Source: Promethearchaeota archaeon
GTDB taxonomy: Archaea > Asgardarchaeota > Lokiarchaeia > Sigyniarchaeales > SOKP01
Assembly (NCBI GenBank): GCA_018238625.1
Contig: JABCSY010000019.1
Coordinates: 1-47,331 of the forward strand
Reading direction: 5' to 3'
DNA length: 47,331 nt
Below, one piece after another: positions 1 to 8,489 of the stretch. How positions within the stretch are numbered: the stretch's first letter is position 1; each line of letters begins with the position of its first letter. The notes beneath the pieces were generated by a model. That model was not told the origin of the DNA. It saw only the letters and a list, made by a program, of their open reading frames with translations, and did no database searches. The translations under genes were made by a program, and so were the position numbers.

Positions 1-1
1 T

Positions 2-472
2 TGGTGGCTTGAAAGAGATATTTATTGGCCTGAGATAGATATAGATTGGTACGAGTGTAGAAAACAAATAAATAGCATCCTATCTCAAGAAAACGAACTA
101 AAAAATGTCACCCAATTAGTTGGTGAAGAAAACTTACCCGAAAATCAACAATTTATCCTTTTCATTTCAAACTTGATTAGAAATGGTTTATTAATTCAAA
201 ATGCCTTTGATTCGATAGATTGTTTCACAGGCGTTAAAAAATTAATAGGGCTCGTAAAACTCATTCTATTACTCTTTAAAGAGGGCAAGGGACTCTTAAA
301 GCAAGATTTCTTAATTGAAGATATCAAAGAACTCGATGTTGTAAATGACATTCTTAGAACTTGCCGTTCTGTTCCTAATAATAATTTTGATCAAATAGAG
401 AAATTAAGAAAGAAAATGCTACACGAAATAGAGTCGTTAAAATTAACATATGGGGTTTTTAGGAAAAAATGA
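2..472 (+). CDS. atpA: A-type ATP synthase catalytic subunit A, C-terminal part (first copy, cut by window edge)
   Basis: An open frame runs from base 2 to the TGA at 470-472; the gene begins left of the window. The visible ~155 residues are the C-terminal helical domain of the catalytic A subunit of the archaeal A1Ao ATPase. They start at a [11 protein letters not shown] segment and align end to end with the complete A subunit at 5398-7209 (WWSERDIVWPE, then ECRKQ, QNAF, LLGLVK). Identity looks only moderate, so the two A genes are old paralogues and not a recent duplication. The P-loop and catalytic residues are off-window, so activity of this copy cannot be judged. Its stop overlaps the start of atpB by an ATGA junction, which indicates translational coupling and suggests this is the copy co-expressed with B and D. 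Confidence 0.93.
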   Translation, partial: WWLERDIYWPEIDIDWYECRKQINSILSQENELKNVTQLVGEENLPENQQFILFISNLIRNGLLIQNAFDSIDCFTGVKKLIGLVKLILLLFKEGKGLLKQDFLIEDIKELDVVNDILRTCRSVPNNNFDQIEKLRKKMLHEIESLKLTYGVFRKK

Positions 473-1860
473 GCGTAATTTATAGAAAAATAAAACAAAT
501 TGTTGGACCTTTAATATTTGTAGATAATAGGCACGATGTACAATATGGTGAAATCGTTAAAATCCATACTGAGGATGGAAAAGAACGCACAGGCCAAGTC
601 ATAAAAATGGATGAAAAGATAATAACCATTGAAGTATTTGAAGATACAGCTGGAATTTCCTCAGAAAATGCTGTAATTACTTTTACTGAAGAATCGTTTA
701 AGATAAAAATTTCCAGTGATATGTTTGGAAGGGTTTTTAACTCCTTAGGAAAACCTATTGATATTAACACGAAGCAAGTGTTAGATTCTAATTTATTTAC
801 CGAAATTGAACGAGATATAAATGGATTACCAATTAATCCTTTTGCAAGAGAATATCCAACGCAAGTCATCCAAACGGGAATATCGGTAATAGACGGTCTT
901 TTTACATTAATAAGAGGACAAAAACTCCCAATATTTAGCGGTCAAGGATTACCCCATAATTTATTAGCGGCTCAAATTGTTACTCAAGCAAAAGTTTTGA
1001 CGGAAGAGCCTTTCTTAATAATTTTTTGTGGTATTGGAATTATCCAAGATGAAGCGATCTTTTTTATGAATCGTTTTAAAGAAAGTGGAAACATCCAAAA
1101 TATCATTTCATTTATCAATTTTGCCGACGATCCAATAATGGAAAGACTAATAATTCCGCGAGTAGCATTAACTACTGCTGAATATTTTGCATTCGAAAAA
1201 GATATGCATGTTCTCGTTGTTTTAATAGACATGACGAATTATGCTGAAGCTTTAAGAGAACTAAGTGCCGCCAAAGAAGAGATTCCTAGCAGAAAGGGGT
1301 ATCCGGGTTATTTATACACTGATTTCGCATCGATCTACGAAAGAACTGGTAAAATTAAAGGTAAAAAAGGGACAATAACTCAATTACCAATTTTGACGAT
1401 GCCTAACGACGATATTTCTCATCCAATTCCGGATACAACAGGGTATATAACTGAAGGGCAGTTAGTTCTTAATCGTAACTTAGAAAAGAAGGGAATATAT
1501 CCCCCTTTTGAAGTCTTAGCGTCTATATCACGCCTTATGAAAGATTCAATCGGTAAAGATACTACTAGGGAAGACCATGCCGACGTTAACTCTCAGCTAT
1601 TAGCGTCGTATTCAGCTGCCCTTGAAGTTAGAGATCTTATATCGATTGTAGGAGAGGATGGATTAAACTTAAATCAAAAAGCGCTATTAAGATTTGGTAA
1701 CTTTTTCGAACAAAAATTTTTAAATCAAGGGCACACAGAAGAAAGGGATTTTTCAACGACTCTCAATATTGCATGGCAAGCTTTATCTAATTTGCCCAAA
1801 AATCAATTATTTAGAATACGGGAAGATTTTGTTGATAAGTATTACATTGAAGAGGTGTAA
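469..1860 (+). CDS. atpB: A-type ATP synthase non-catalytic subunit B
   Basis: 463 residues, the normal length for archaeal/vacuolar B subunits. It forms the A3B3 hexamer of the A1 head with subunit A and supplies the arginine finger to the catalytic site. Visible signatures: [17 protein letters not shown] in place of a P-loop (as expected for non-catalytic B), [25 protein letters not shown], and [11 protein letters not shown] with the finger arginine at about R355. A TREDH motif follows. The ATG at 469 overlaps the preceding A-subunit stop (ATGA). Its own stop is preceded by AGAGGTG, which doubles as the likely ribosome binding site for the D subunit. Nothing looks degenerate. Confidence 0.97.
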   Translation: MSVIYRKIKQIVGPLIFVDNRHDVQYGEIVKIHTEDGKERTGQVIKMDEKIITIEVFEDTAGISSENAVITFTEESFKIKISSDMFGRVFNSLGKPIDINTKQVLDSNLFTEIERDINGLPINPFAREYPTQVIQTGISVIDGLFTLIRGQKLPIFSGQGLPHNLLAAQIVTQAKVLTEEPFLIIFCGIGIIQDEAIFFMNRFKESGNIQNIISFINFADDPIMERLIIPRVALTTAEYFAFEKDMHVLVVLIDMTNYAEALRELSAAKEEIPSRKGYPGYLYTDFASIYERTGKIKGKKGTITQLPILTMPNDDISHPIPDTTGYITEGQLVLNRNLEKKGIYPPFEVLASISRLMKDSIGKDTTREDHADVNSQLLASYSAALEVRDLISIVGEDGLNLNQKALLRFGNFFEQKFLNQGHTEERDFSTTLNIAWQALSNLPKNQLFRIREDFVDKYYIEEV

Positions 1861-1866
1861 GTATCA

Positions 1867-2505
1867 ATTAGTTTTAGAGAATTTAAACCCACAAAAACAA
1901 ATTTAATGAGTCTACAGAAAAAGTTAACTTTTGCTGTTAAAGGCGAAAATTTTCTAAAATTTAAATTAGAACAAATTATATTTGAAATCAAAAAAAATTG
2001 GGACAATTATTTAGAACAACGTGAAATCTTTTTAAAATTATATAAAGAAACCATGATTAAGCTTAATCAAACATATAAAGAAATGGGTAAACGAGAATTT
2101 AATCTGATTAGTAAATTAAGTAAAATCCAATATAACCCAAAGATTGCTGTAAACTATACAAAAAAGATTGGAACATTAGTGCCAACAATAGATTACGAAC
2201 TGATACGGGAAGAATTACTTCCAGCTTACTCTTTTGAAAATACATCTCATTATCTTGATGATTTGATTATTCTTTTAATAAAATTTTTTAAAAGTCTTAT
2301 AATTGTTGCACAGACTGAAGATATATTGTTGAAACTCTCTCTAACTTTTAAAAAAATAAATCGTAGGATAAATGGTCTGAAGAACGTAATCATTCCTGAA
2401 CTACAAATAGACATCAAAAAAATTAAGGCTGTACTTGAAGAAATAGAAAGAGAGAATTATATTCGGCTAAAAAATACAAAGAATCTAATTACAAAAAATG
2501 CTTAA
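1867..2505 (+). CDS. atpD: A-type ATP synthase central-stalk subunit D, probable AUU start
   Basis: Rotor-stalk subunit D of the A1Ao ATPase, a long antiparallel coiled coil inside the A3B3 head. The first ATG (1906) would remove the conserved N-terminal PTKT motif (codons 1888-1899) that opens family members. The frame is open back to the atpB stop at 1858, and between 1861 and 1906 there is no ATG, GTG or TTG. AGAGGTG (1851-1857) sits 9 nt ahead of an in-frame ATT at 1867, giving a 212-residue protein beginning ISFREFKPTKT. I therefore place the start at ATT 1867; the ATG form would be 199 residues. The rest is charged and helical, ending in a Lys/Asn-rich tail. It lies 6 nt after atpB and 17 nt before the I subunit, so it is in the same operon. 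Confidence 0.9.
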   Translation: MSFREFKPTKTNLMSLQKKLTFAVKGENFLKFKLEQIIFEIKKNWDNYLEQREIFLKLYKETMIKLNQTYKEMGKREFNLISKLSKIQYNPKIAVNYTKKIGTLVPTIDYELIREELLPAYSFENTSHYLDDLIILLIKFFKSLIIVAQTEDILLKLSLTFKKINRRINGLKNVIIPELQIDIKKIKAVLEEIERENYIRLKNTKNLITKNA

Positions 2506-2522
2506 TTGAGGAATAAAAAAAA

Positions 2523-4811
2523 ATGACAAAGAAAAGCTCCATGGAATTATTTAAGGTAAATATTAACCAAAATTACAAGGATCTTCTATTACAACACATA
2601 TCTCAGCTTAATCTAGTTCACATTAAAACGAAACCTGAAATAAGTGACATAATTGAAAAAGATAAAGTTTTGTTTGATAGAATTAAGAAATTAAGCCAAA
2701 ATTTAGAAACTTTATTCAAAAACCTTAATATTACTGAAGCAGACTTCCAAAAATTAATATTTGAAAAAGAAGAAAGAAAACAATTTGAAGTTAAAGATGT
2801 AGACGATTTGTTAAATCAAATATTGAGCGAAATTAATTTTTATTCAAACAGAGTTAATGAGTTAAAAAAATATATGATCACTATCAAAGTGGAATTGGAT
2901 AAAATAAATTTGATCCATGTAAGTTACATATTTTTGGAAAAGTATAAGCTAACGCGAGATAAATTATCGAAGTTTAATCGTTTAGAATTTAAAGCCTTTA
3001 CAACCTTCTCAAAGAACCTCGAAAATATAGAAAATCTCTTTGAATTTTCTCATTTTCCAAATTTTTTTCAGTATGATTTTTTAAGCGATGAAAGAATTGC
3101 CTTTTTCGTAATATATCCAAAGGAACAAGAAGAGGCATTTAGAGAGAGAATACGCATCATTCATGCAGAAGAAGTACCGATTCTGAAAAAATATTTGCTC
3201 TCAAACGGGATAAACTTTCCCCGTATAGCAGATGAAATTAAGTTTATTGTGACTTCTTTAAATAAATATCAAAAGGAATTAGAACGATTAAGAGATGATA
3301 ATACACTACTATTTGCTGCTACGAATGAGATTATGCAAAATATAGAAGAATATAATTGGGCTTCACATCAATTCGAAGAATTATCTTTAAATCGACTAAG
3401 TTTGTGTTTTTTTGTACCACAAGAAAAAAAACAAGAAATACAAGAGGGGTTGATTGAAAAGTTCCAAGATCAAATAACGATTGAATCAATCGCTATTACA
3501 AAAAATAAATCTGTTAGCCTAGAAGACGGTATAGGTCATGTGCACTCAGGAAAGACGCTAGACTCCAAAAGGAAAGTCTCTTCATTAAAGGAAGAACCGA
3601 CGGAAAATAATAAAGAAAATAAAAAGGATTTAAGAAATACAGCTCCAACAATTATGAAGAATAATTTATTTGTGAGACCTTTTGAAACTATTACTAATTT
3701 ATACGGCGTTCCTGCCTATTCAGAAATAGATCCCACTCCCTTTTTGGCAATAACTTTTCCACTTTTGTTTGGGTTGATGTTTGGTGATATAGGACATGGC
3801 ATCATATTAATTATCTCAGGTTTGATTGGAGCAATTGTCTATAGGAACAAAAAAAGTAGAGATTTCTTAAATTTTTGCTGGATAATTCTGTATTGTGGAA
3901 TCGGTTCTATACTAGCTGGGGTTTTATATGGCGAATTTTTTGGGATGCATAACATTGAATTATTTGGAACGGTTTTTTTACACCTAGAACCTGTGACAAT
4001 TCCATATTTAAATATCACTTTATATAATCCATTAGATAATATAATGGTCGTTTTTAAGTTCGCTGTATTAATTGGAGTGATACATATTAATTTGGGCTGG
4101 TTTATACAGTTTATGAATTATTGGAAGCAACATAGAAAGTTTTTAGGTTTTACAGACTCTTTAGTTAAAATATGGTTATTAACTGGAGGAACTATTTTAA
4201 TTTTTACTTTTAGTTTTGATGTCTATGTATGGATGGCACCTCCTTACCCTATTTTGTTGCCATTGCTCCCAGGTATATTATTAATACTGTTAAAACCTTT
4301 TGGAAAACTTTTCCGCGTTTCTTATTTGAAAGAAGAGTCAATTGGAGGTCTTATTGGGGAAGGTACAATGGAGTCATTTGAAACGTTATTATCGATAATG
4401 AGCAATGTAGCATCTTATATAAGGCTACTAGCTTTAGCTTTAGCACATATCTCTTTAATGGTCGCAATTCAAGCAATGATGGATTTAATTCAAGGTGGGG
4501 GGGTTATTAACGAGATAATTAGTATAATAGGATTGGTTTTTGGTAATATAATTGTTATTTTGTTAGAAGGATTACTTGTTTTTATAAATGCTATAAGGCT
4601 CCATTTTTACGAATTTTTCTTCAAATTCTATCAAGGATCTGGGGTTACATATATTCCTTTTTATTTAGACGATACATATTCAGTTGTTTCCTTTAAATTA
4701 AGCACCTTAAAAGATGTTATTTCCGAAGAAATAGATAGAGAGATTGAATCTAAGAAAACTCATGAGGATATAATTAAAGCAGAACGATATATTTCTAAAA
4801 AATATTTGTAA
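2523..4811 (+). CDS. atpI: A-type ATP synthase membrane subunit I (V-ATPase a-subunit homologue)
   Basis: 762 residues. The N-terminal ~390 residues are a cytoplasmic, coiled-coil-rich peripheral-stalk region; the C-terminal ~370 carry about seven or eight membrane spans that form the ion half-channels of Ao. Family landmarks are the SEIDPTPFLAITFPLLFG segment followed by MFGDIGHG at the start of the membrane domain. The SNVASYIRLLALALAHISL helix holds the essential channel arginine (R634 by count). A Lys/Glu-rich linker of about 60 residues (roughly 330-390) separates the halves. In many archaeal operons the I gene is near the front; here it follows D. The c-ring subunit and subunits E, F and C are not in the window. 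Confidence 0.95.
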   Translation: MTKKSSMELFKVNINQNYKDLLLQHISQLNLVHIKTKPEISDIIEKDKVLFDRIKKLSQNLETLFKNLNITEADFQKLIFEKEERKQFEVKDVDDLLNQILSEINFYSNRVNELKKYMITIKVELDKINLIHVSYIFLEKYKLTRDKLSKFNRLEFKAFTTFSKNLENIENLFEFSHFPNFFQYDFLSDERIAFFVIYPKEQEEAFRERIRIIHAEEVPILKKYLLSNGINFPRIADEIKFIVTSLNKYQKELERLRDDNTLLFAATNEIMQNIEEYNWASHQFEELSLNRLSLCFFVPQEKKQEIQEGLIEKFQDQITIESIAITKNKSVSLEDGIGHVHSGKTLDSKRKVSSLKEEPTENNKENKKDLRNTAPTIMKNNLFVRPFETITNLYGVPAYSEIDPTPFLAITFPLLFGLMFGDIGHGIILIISGLIGAIVYRNKKSRDFLNFCWIILYCGIGSILAGVLYGEFFGMHNIELFGTVFLHLEPVTIPYLNITLYNPLDNIMVVFKFAVLIGVIHINLGWFIQFMNYWKQHRKFLGFTDSLVKIWLLTGGTILIFTFSFDVYVWMAPPYPILLPLLPGILLILLKPFGKLFRVSYLKEESIGGLIGEGTMESFETLLSIMSNVASYIRLLALALAHISLMVAIQAMMDLIQGGGVINEIISIIGLVFGNIIVILLEGLLVFINAIRLHFYEFFFKFYQGSGVTYIPFYLDDTYSVVSFKLSTLKDVISEEIDREIESKKTHEDIIKAERYISKKYL

Positions 4812-4830
4812 AGTAGATTTATTATAAAAT

Positions 4831-5355
4831 ATGAAAACTGAAAACACGAAAGAAAGCTCATCTAAGAAAAATCTTTCTTTTAAAATGTTACTACTAATTA
4901 TTTATCTAATTGTTTTAATCTTTTTATATATTATATTGATGGAGATTGGAACAAACCCACTTCTCATTATTTTAATATTAGGATTCGTGCTGTTGCTATT
5001 TGTAGGATCCCTTTTTATTAAAAAAAAGCAAAGCCCAATTTATTCAAAAATGTTTCCTGATAAAAAAAGAAGAAGTCAAGATTTTCATCGAAAATTAGAA
5101 TTAAAGATAGAAACGGAACCAGAGAAACCAGCTCAAAAACAATTTAAAGAAGTGAATCTTAACTTTAAGTATCGCAAGTCCCTTATCAATAAATGCGAGA
5201 ATTGCGGGATGCTCATAACCGGATATAGGAAAAATTGCCCTACATGCGGTCAAGCAATTCAACTGAAAGAAATCGTTAAGAAATGTAAAAATTGTGGGAT
5301 GCTAATTACAAAGTCTGTAAAAATTTGTCCAATTTGTAGAAAACGAACAACATAA
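4831..5355 (+). CDS. Two-TM membrane protein with two C-terminal zinc ribbons
   Basis: 174 residues, not assignable to a named family. The N-terminus is short and basic, followed by two adjacent hydrophobic helices (about residues 17-40 and 43-63). A charged linker leads to two repeated four-cysteine ribbons: CENCGMLITG...CPTCGQ and CKNCGMLITK...CPICRK. The repeat of CxNCGMLIT shows an internal duplication. It sits 19 nt after the ATPase I gene and about 40 nt before a second A-subunit gene, in the same orientation, so it is probably co-transcribed with the ATPase. A structural or regulatory role at the membrane is possible but is inference from position only. Confidence 0.8.
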   Translation: MKTENTKESSSKKNLSFKMLLLIIYLIVLIFLYIILMEIGTNPLLIILILGFVLLLFVGSLFIKKKQSPIYSKMFPDKKRRSQDFHRKLELKIETEPEKPAQKQFKEVNLNFKYRKSLINKCENCGMLITGYRKNCPTCGQAIQLKEIVKKCKNCGMLITKSVKICPICRKRTT

Positions 5356-5397
5356 TAAAAAACATAATGTTTACTTGCATGGTAGGAATAGTAAAAA

Positions 5398-7209
5398 ATG
5401 GTCACAGAAACAAATAATTCTAATTTGGGTTTTATTTCTGCTGTTAATGGATCCATAGTAGAGGTTAAAGGATTAGAAAATCAGGTTCGGCTTCATGATT
5501 TAATTAAGATTTGTAACTATAATATTATTTGTCAGGTAATTCAAATCTATTCAGATCGTGTAATAGCCCAATCTTTTGAAACTACTAATAGTATAAAATT
5601 AAACGATAAAGTAATTAATCTTAACGAACCTCTATCCATGGAGTTAGCACCAGGATTGTTAGCAAATGTTTTTGATGGAATTCAGAGACCTTTAGACCTT
5701 ACTTTCAGCCACTTTAAAGAAGGAAAATTAGGAAGAGGCCTTGAATTTCCCTCTTTGTCAAGGACAAAAAAATGGCATTTTATTCCATCGAGAAAAATAA
5801 ACGATTCTTTAAGTAGTGGAGATGAAATTGGGACCGTTCAAGAAACTCTCTTTTTTAAACATAAAATAATGGTTCCTCCTGAAAATTCTGGTGTTTTATC
5901 GTTTATTGTTGACGAAGGTGATTATACAATTATCGATGAGATATATACCTTGAGAAAGGATAACGTAGATAAATCTTATTGTATGCTACAAAAATGGCCA
6001 GTTACTGTGAGCAAACCTTATAGCTCAAAAGATCAACCTAGCGAACCTTTACTAACTGGCTTGCGTATTGTAGATTTATTGTTTCCCATAGCCAAAGGTG
6101 GTACTTTTGCTGTTCCAGGAGGGTTTGGAACTGGTAAAACAATTATTTCGCAACATATTGCTAAATTTTGTAACGCAGAAATTTGCGTTTTTATAGGCTG
6201 TGGAGAGCCTGGCAATGAAATAGCAAATTTTCTAAAACAATTTACAGAAACTGTTGATCCCAAAACGGGAAGACCATTATTAGAGCATATCGTTCTTATT
6301 GCCAATACTTCAAATATGCCCGTGTCTGCTCGCGAAGCAAGCCTTTTTTCAGGTATTACAATCGCAGAATATTATAGAGATATGGGATATGATGTTGCCG
6401 TTGTAGCAGATAGCATTTCAAGATGGGCAGAGTCCTTAAGAGAAATCTCAGGTCTATTAGAGGAAATGCCTGCTGAAGAGGGTTATCCCGCGTATTTGCC
6501 TTCGAAACTATCAAGTTTTTTTGAACGAGCCGGTGTCATTACAACTTTAGGAAAAAAAAAAGGATCCATTACAATCATAGGATCGTTATCTCCACCAGCG
6601 GGAGATTTTAGCGAACCAGTTACCGCAGCAACTAAACGTGTTGTTCAAGGGATCTGGGCTTTAGACCCAAAATTAGCATATCTAAAACATTATCCCGCAA
6701 TTAGTTGGATCAGTTCATACTCCAATTATCCTGAGTATGTAGCAGAATGGTGGAGCGAGAGAGATATTGTTTGGCCTGAGATAAATTTGAACTGGTTTGA
6801 GTGTAGAAAACAAGTAAATGACATTTTAGCTAAAGAAAACGAGTTGAAATACCTTACACAGCTACTAGGGCTAAGAAATCTGGCTGAAGATCAAAGGTTA
6901 GAAATCTTTACGGCAAATTTAATAAGAAATGCATTTTTAGTTCAAAATGCTTTCAACGAAGTTGATAGTTATACAAGTAGTAAAAAATTGCTAGGGCTAG
7001 TAAAGGTAATACTTTTATTATATAATAAAACTAAATCCCTTGTAAAACGAGGTTTTCTAATTGATGAGAAGAAGTGCGATAAAGTTCTCAATGAGGTTAT
7101 GAAAATCTGCCATTACATTCCTAATGAAAATTTTAAACCAATTGAAGAGTTAAGGGATAAAATTAATAATGGATCTGTAGGTTTAGTTTTCAAAGTTCAT
7201 CGAAGATAG
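5398..7209 (+). CDS. atpA: A-type ATP synthase catalytic subunit A, second copy with altered GER motif
   Basis: 603 residues, full length for an archaeal A subunit. Order of landmarks: an N-terminal beta-barrel, APGLLANVFDGIQRPL, a non-homologous insert, then P-loop GGFGTGKT (G241-T248), ADSISRWAESLREISG, EEMPAEEGYPAYLPS, SPPAGDFSEPVT and the helical C-terminal domain. The conserved GCGERGNE is GCGEPGNE here: the catalytic glutamate (E270) is kept, but the following arginine, which contacts phosphate in related ATPases, is proline (P271). DSTSRW is also DSISRW. A first A gene lies upstream of atpB (1-472), so this is an additional A subunit at the operon's 3' end. It could be an alternative, slower or regulatory A subunit, or be in early decay; the frame is intact. 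Confidence 0.93.
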   Translation: MVTETNNSNLGFISAVNGSIVEVKGLENQVRLHDLIKICNYNIICQVIQIYSDRVIAQSFETTNSIKLNDKVINLNEPLSMELAPGLLANVFDGIQRPLDLTFSHFKEGKLGRGLEFPSLSRTKKWHFIPSRKINDSLSSGDEIGTVQETLFFKHKIMVPPENSGVLSFIVDEGDYTIIDEIYTLRKDNVDKSYCMLQKWPVTVSKPYSSKDQPSEPLLTGLRIVDLLFPIAKGGTFAVPGGFGTGKTIISQHIAKFCNAEICVFIGCGEPGNEIANFLKQFTETVDPKTGRPLLEHIVLIANTSNMPVSAREASLFSGITIAEYYRDMGYDVAVVADSISRWAESLREISGLLEEMPAEEGYPAYLPSKLSSFFERAGVITTLGKKKGSITIIGSLSPPAGDFSEPVTAATKRVVQGIWALDPKLAYLKHYPAISWISSYSNYPEYVAEWWSERDIVWPEINLNWFECRKQVNDILAKENELKYLTQLLGLRNLAEDQRLEIFTANLIRNAFLVQNAFNEVDSYTSSKKLLGLVKVILLLYNKTKSLVKRGFLIDEKKCDKVLNEVMKICHYIPNENFKPIEELRDKINNGSVGLVFKVHRR

Positions 7210-7245
7210 TAAACTTATCGTCAATTTTAAGGGTTTATCTATATC

Positions 7246-7848
7246 TCAGGGTTTGAACCATTCAAAGAAGTAATAACTCATTGTTAATGGATTGGCGATC
7301 ACAAACTTCTTCCTTACAGAGGTCGCCAACCTTCCAGCTCGAACCATATCAATCGCAGTTATCTTTGCATCATGAGGTAACACATGAGCAATAAATGCTG
7401 AATGCTCTAACCCCGGTCCTTTTTTATACACCACAAAATCAGCGCCAAATTTTAACCCTGGACGAGGAATATATCCCTTTTTCCTTAAATCTTGGTAAAT
7501 AATATATTTTTCTTCAAATTTATGATGTATTTTTTTTCCTATTTCGTGAAATTCTTTGGGAGAAAGGTACTTATCGCTCTTAGCGTCAAAGATAGTAATC
7601 TTTTCTTTTTCCAACAAGTAAAGTGCTTCAATAAGTGATAATTCCGATGGTTTAGAAAAATATTCTAAACGGGGTTTGCTTATCCCGAGAGGAGCCCCAA
7701 AAAACTTTTGTTTAACGTACAAATAGCTTGCATGCAATGGGTTAAACACAATTACGCGATTATTAATAAATTTAGCTGGAACCTTTTCTGGGATGTCGTC
7801 GTCGTTTATATCCTCCAGCGAAATGGGAATCTCTTTTTCTTTACTCAT
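7246..7848 (-). CDS. endA: tRNA-splicing endonuclease (EndA)
   Basis: 200 residues, the size of single-domain archaeal EndA that works as a homo-oligomer to cut the bulge-helix-bulge of pre-tRNA introns. The C-terminal catalytic domain shows the Tyr-His-Lys triad: Y141 in FVVYKKGPG, H149 in LEHSAF and K180 in ATSVRKKFV. The N-terminal half contains the usual KFFGAPLG and ALYLLEK segments. An acidic stretch of about 20 residues precedes the domain. It is convergent with the ATPase operon, 36 bp away, and transcribed towards it. No degenerate residues seen. Confidence 0.94.
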   Translation of the reverse strand: MSKEKEIPISLEDINDDDIPEKVPAKFINNRVIVFNPLHASYLYVKQKFFGAPLGISKPRLEYFSKPSELSLIEALYLLEKEKITIFDAKSDKYLSPKEFHEIGKKIHHKFEEKYIIYQDLRKKGYIPRPGLKFGADFVVYKKGPGLEHSAFIAHVLPHDAKITAIDMVRAGRLATSVRKKFVIANPLTMSYYFFEWFKP

Positions 7849-7920
7849 CTAATTAGATGTATAACGGATAATTTAATAACTCTTCCAATTTAACGAACAA
7901 TAGATAAAATTCTGATAAAC

Positions 7921-7950
7921 TCATTACTAATGAAAGTCCTAAAAATTTAA
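7921..7950. promoter_or_regulatory. Palindromic operator-like site plus TATA-like box ahead of the DUF6506-like gene
   Basis: TCATTA-C-TAATGA (7921-7933) is a perfect inverted repeat with a one-base centre, followed by the AT-rich block AAAAATTTAA at 7941-7950. The start codon is at 7991. The same palindrome and AT block recur at 8430-8455 before the first MEMO gene. The element could be a repressor site next to a TATA box or part of a duplicated promoter. Confidence 0.5.
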
Positions 7951-7990
7951 GTTAGTAAGATTCAAATATTATTTACGTATAATCGCTAAT

Positions 7991-8311
7991 ATGACATTCA
8001 AAGTTTTATTCATTGCACATGCACCTGATGCAGATTATAAAAAACATAGAAGTGTAATTGATACTGGAATGTATAAATTGTATTCTATAGTTGTAAGAAC
8101 CCAAGAAGAGGCAGTACAAATATCCAAAGATTATCTGCAAAATGAATCAATAGAAGCTATATTATTGTGTCCTGGATTCAAACATAGTGATGTAGCTGAA
8201 ATCTTTGAAGCTTTAGAAGGTAAAGTAAGTGTAAATGTAGCAAGAGGAGATGGTCCAAGTAGCAAGATTTCTGCGGAAGCTAGGAAAAAAGCAGGATATT
8301 TTCGTTCATAA
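7991..8311 (+). CDS. Small DUF6506-like protein
   Basis: 106 residues with an ATG start. The pattern FIAHAPDAD...KHRSVIDT, then QEEAVQISKDYL, EAILLCPGFKHSDVAEI and a Gly-rich DGPS segment resembles the small bacterial/archaeal DUF6506 family, whose function is not established. No signal peptide or membrane segment. The upstream region holds the palindrome TCATTACTAATGA at 7921-7933 followed by AT-rich TAAAAATTTA; the same arrangement precedes the MEMO-like gene at 8490, suggesting shared control. Family call is from memory and moderate in certainty. Confidence 0.62.
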   Translation: MTFKVLFIAHAPDADYKKHRSVIDTGMYKLYSIVVRTQEEAVQISKDYLQNESIEAILLCPGFKHSDVAEIFEALEGKVSVNVARGDGPSSKISAEARKKAGYFRS

Positions 8312-8429
8312 TTCTCTTAGTTCTATAGGATGATTCTTCTAAAAATATCCTTCCCTGCGCGCTATATCGAGCTCTTCCAGTTATAGATGTAAAAGCCTTA
8401 GATAATAGACTATAGAATAAAGGATAACT

Positions 8430-8459
8430 TCATTACTAATGAAAATTTTAAAAATTTAG
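8430..8459. promoter_or_regulatory. Second copy of the TCATTACTAATGA palindrome, ahead of the MEMO pair
   Basis: Identical 13-bp palindrome at 8430-8442, then TTTTAAAAATTTAGG. About 36 bp resemble the site at 7917-7952. The MEMO start codon is at 8490, so the distance from palindrome to start (48 nt) is close to the 58 nt seen in the other copy. Confidence 0.5.
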
Positions 8460-8489
8460 GATAATTTAATCATTCACTCAAAATTAAAT

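Noticed and set aside
480..1232. Minus-strand open frames inside atpB
   Set aside because: They lie opposite a clearly coding B subunit and have low-complexity Ser/Phe/Ile composition, so they are shadows.
5398..7209. Second A subunit as a pseudogene
   Set aside because: The frame is intact over 603 residues and the P-loop and catalytic Glu are kept; altered function is more likely than decay.
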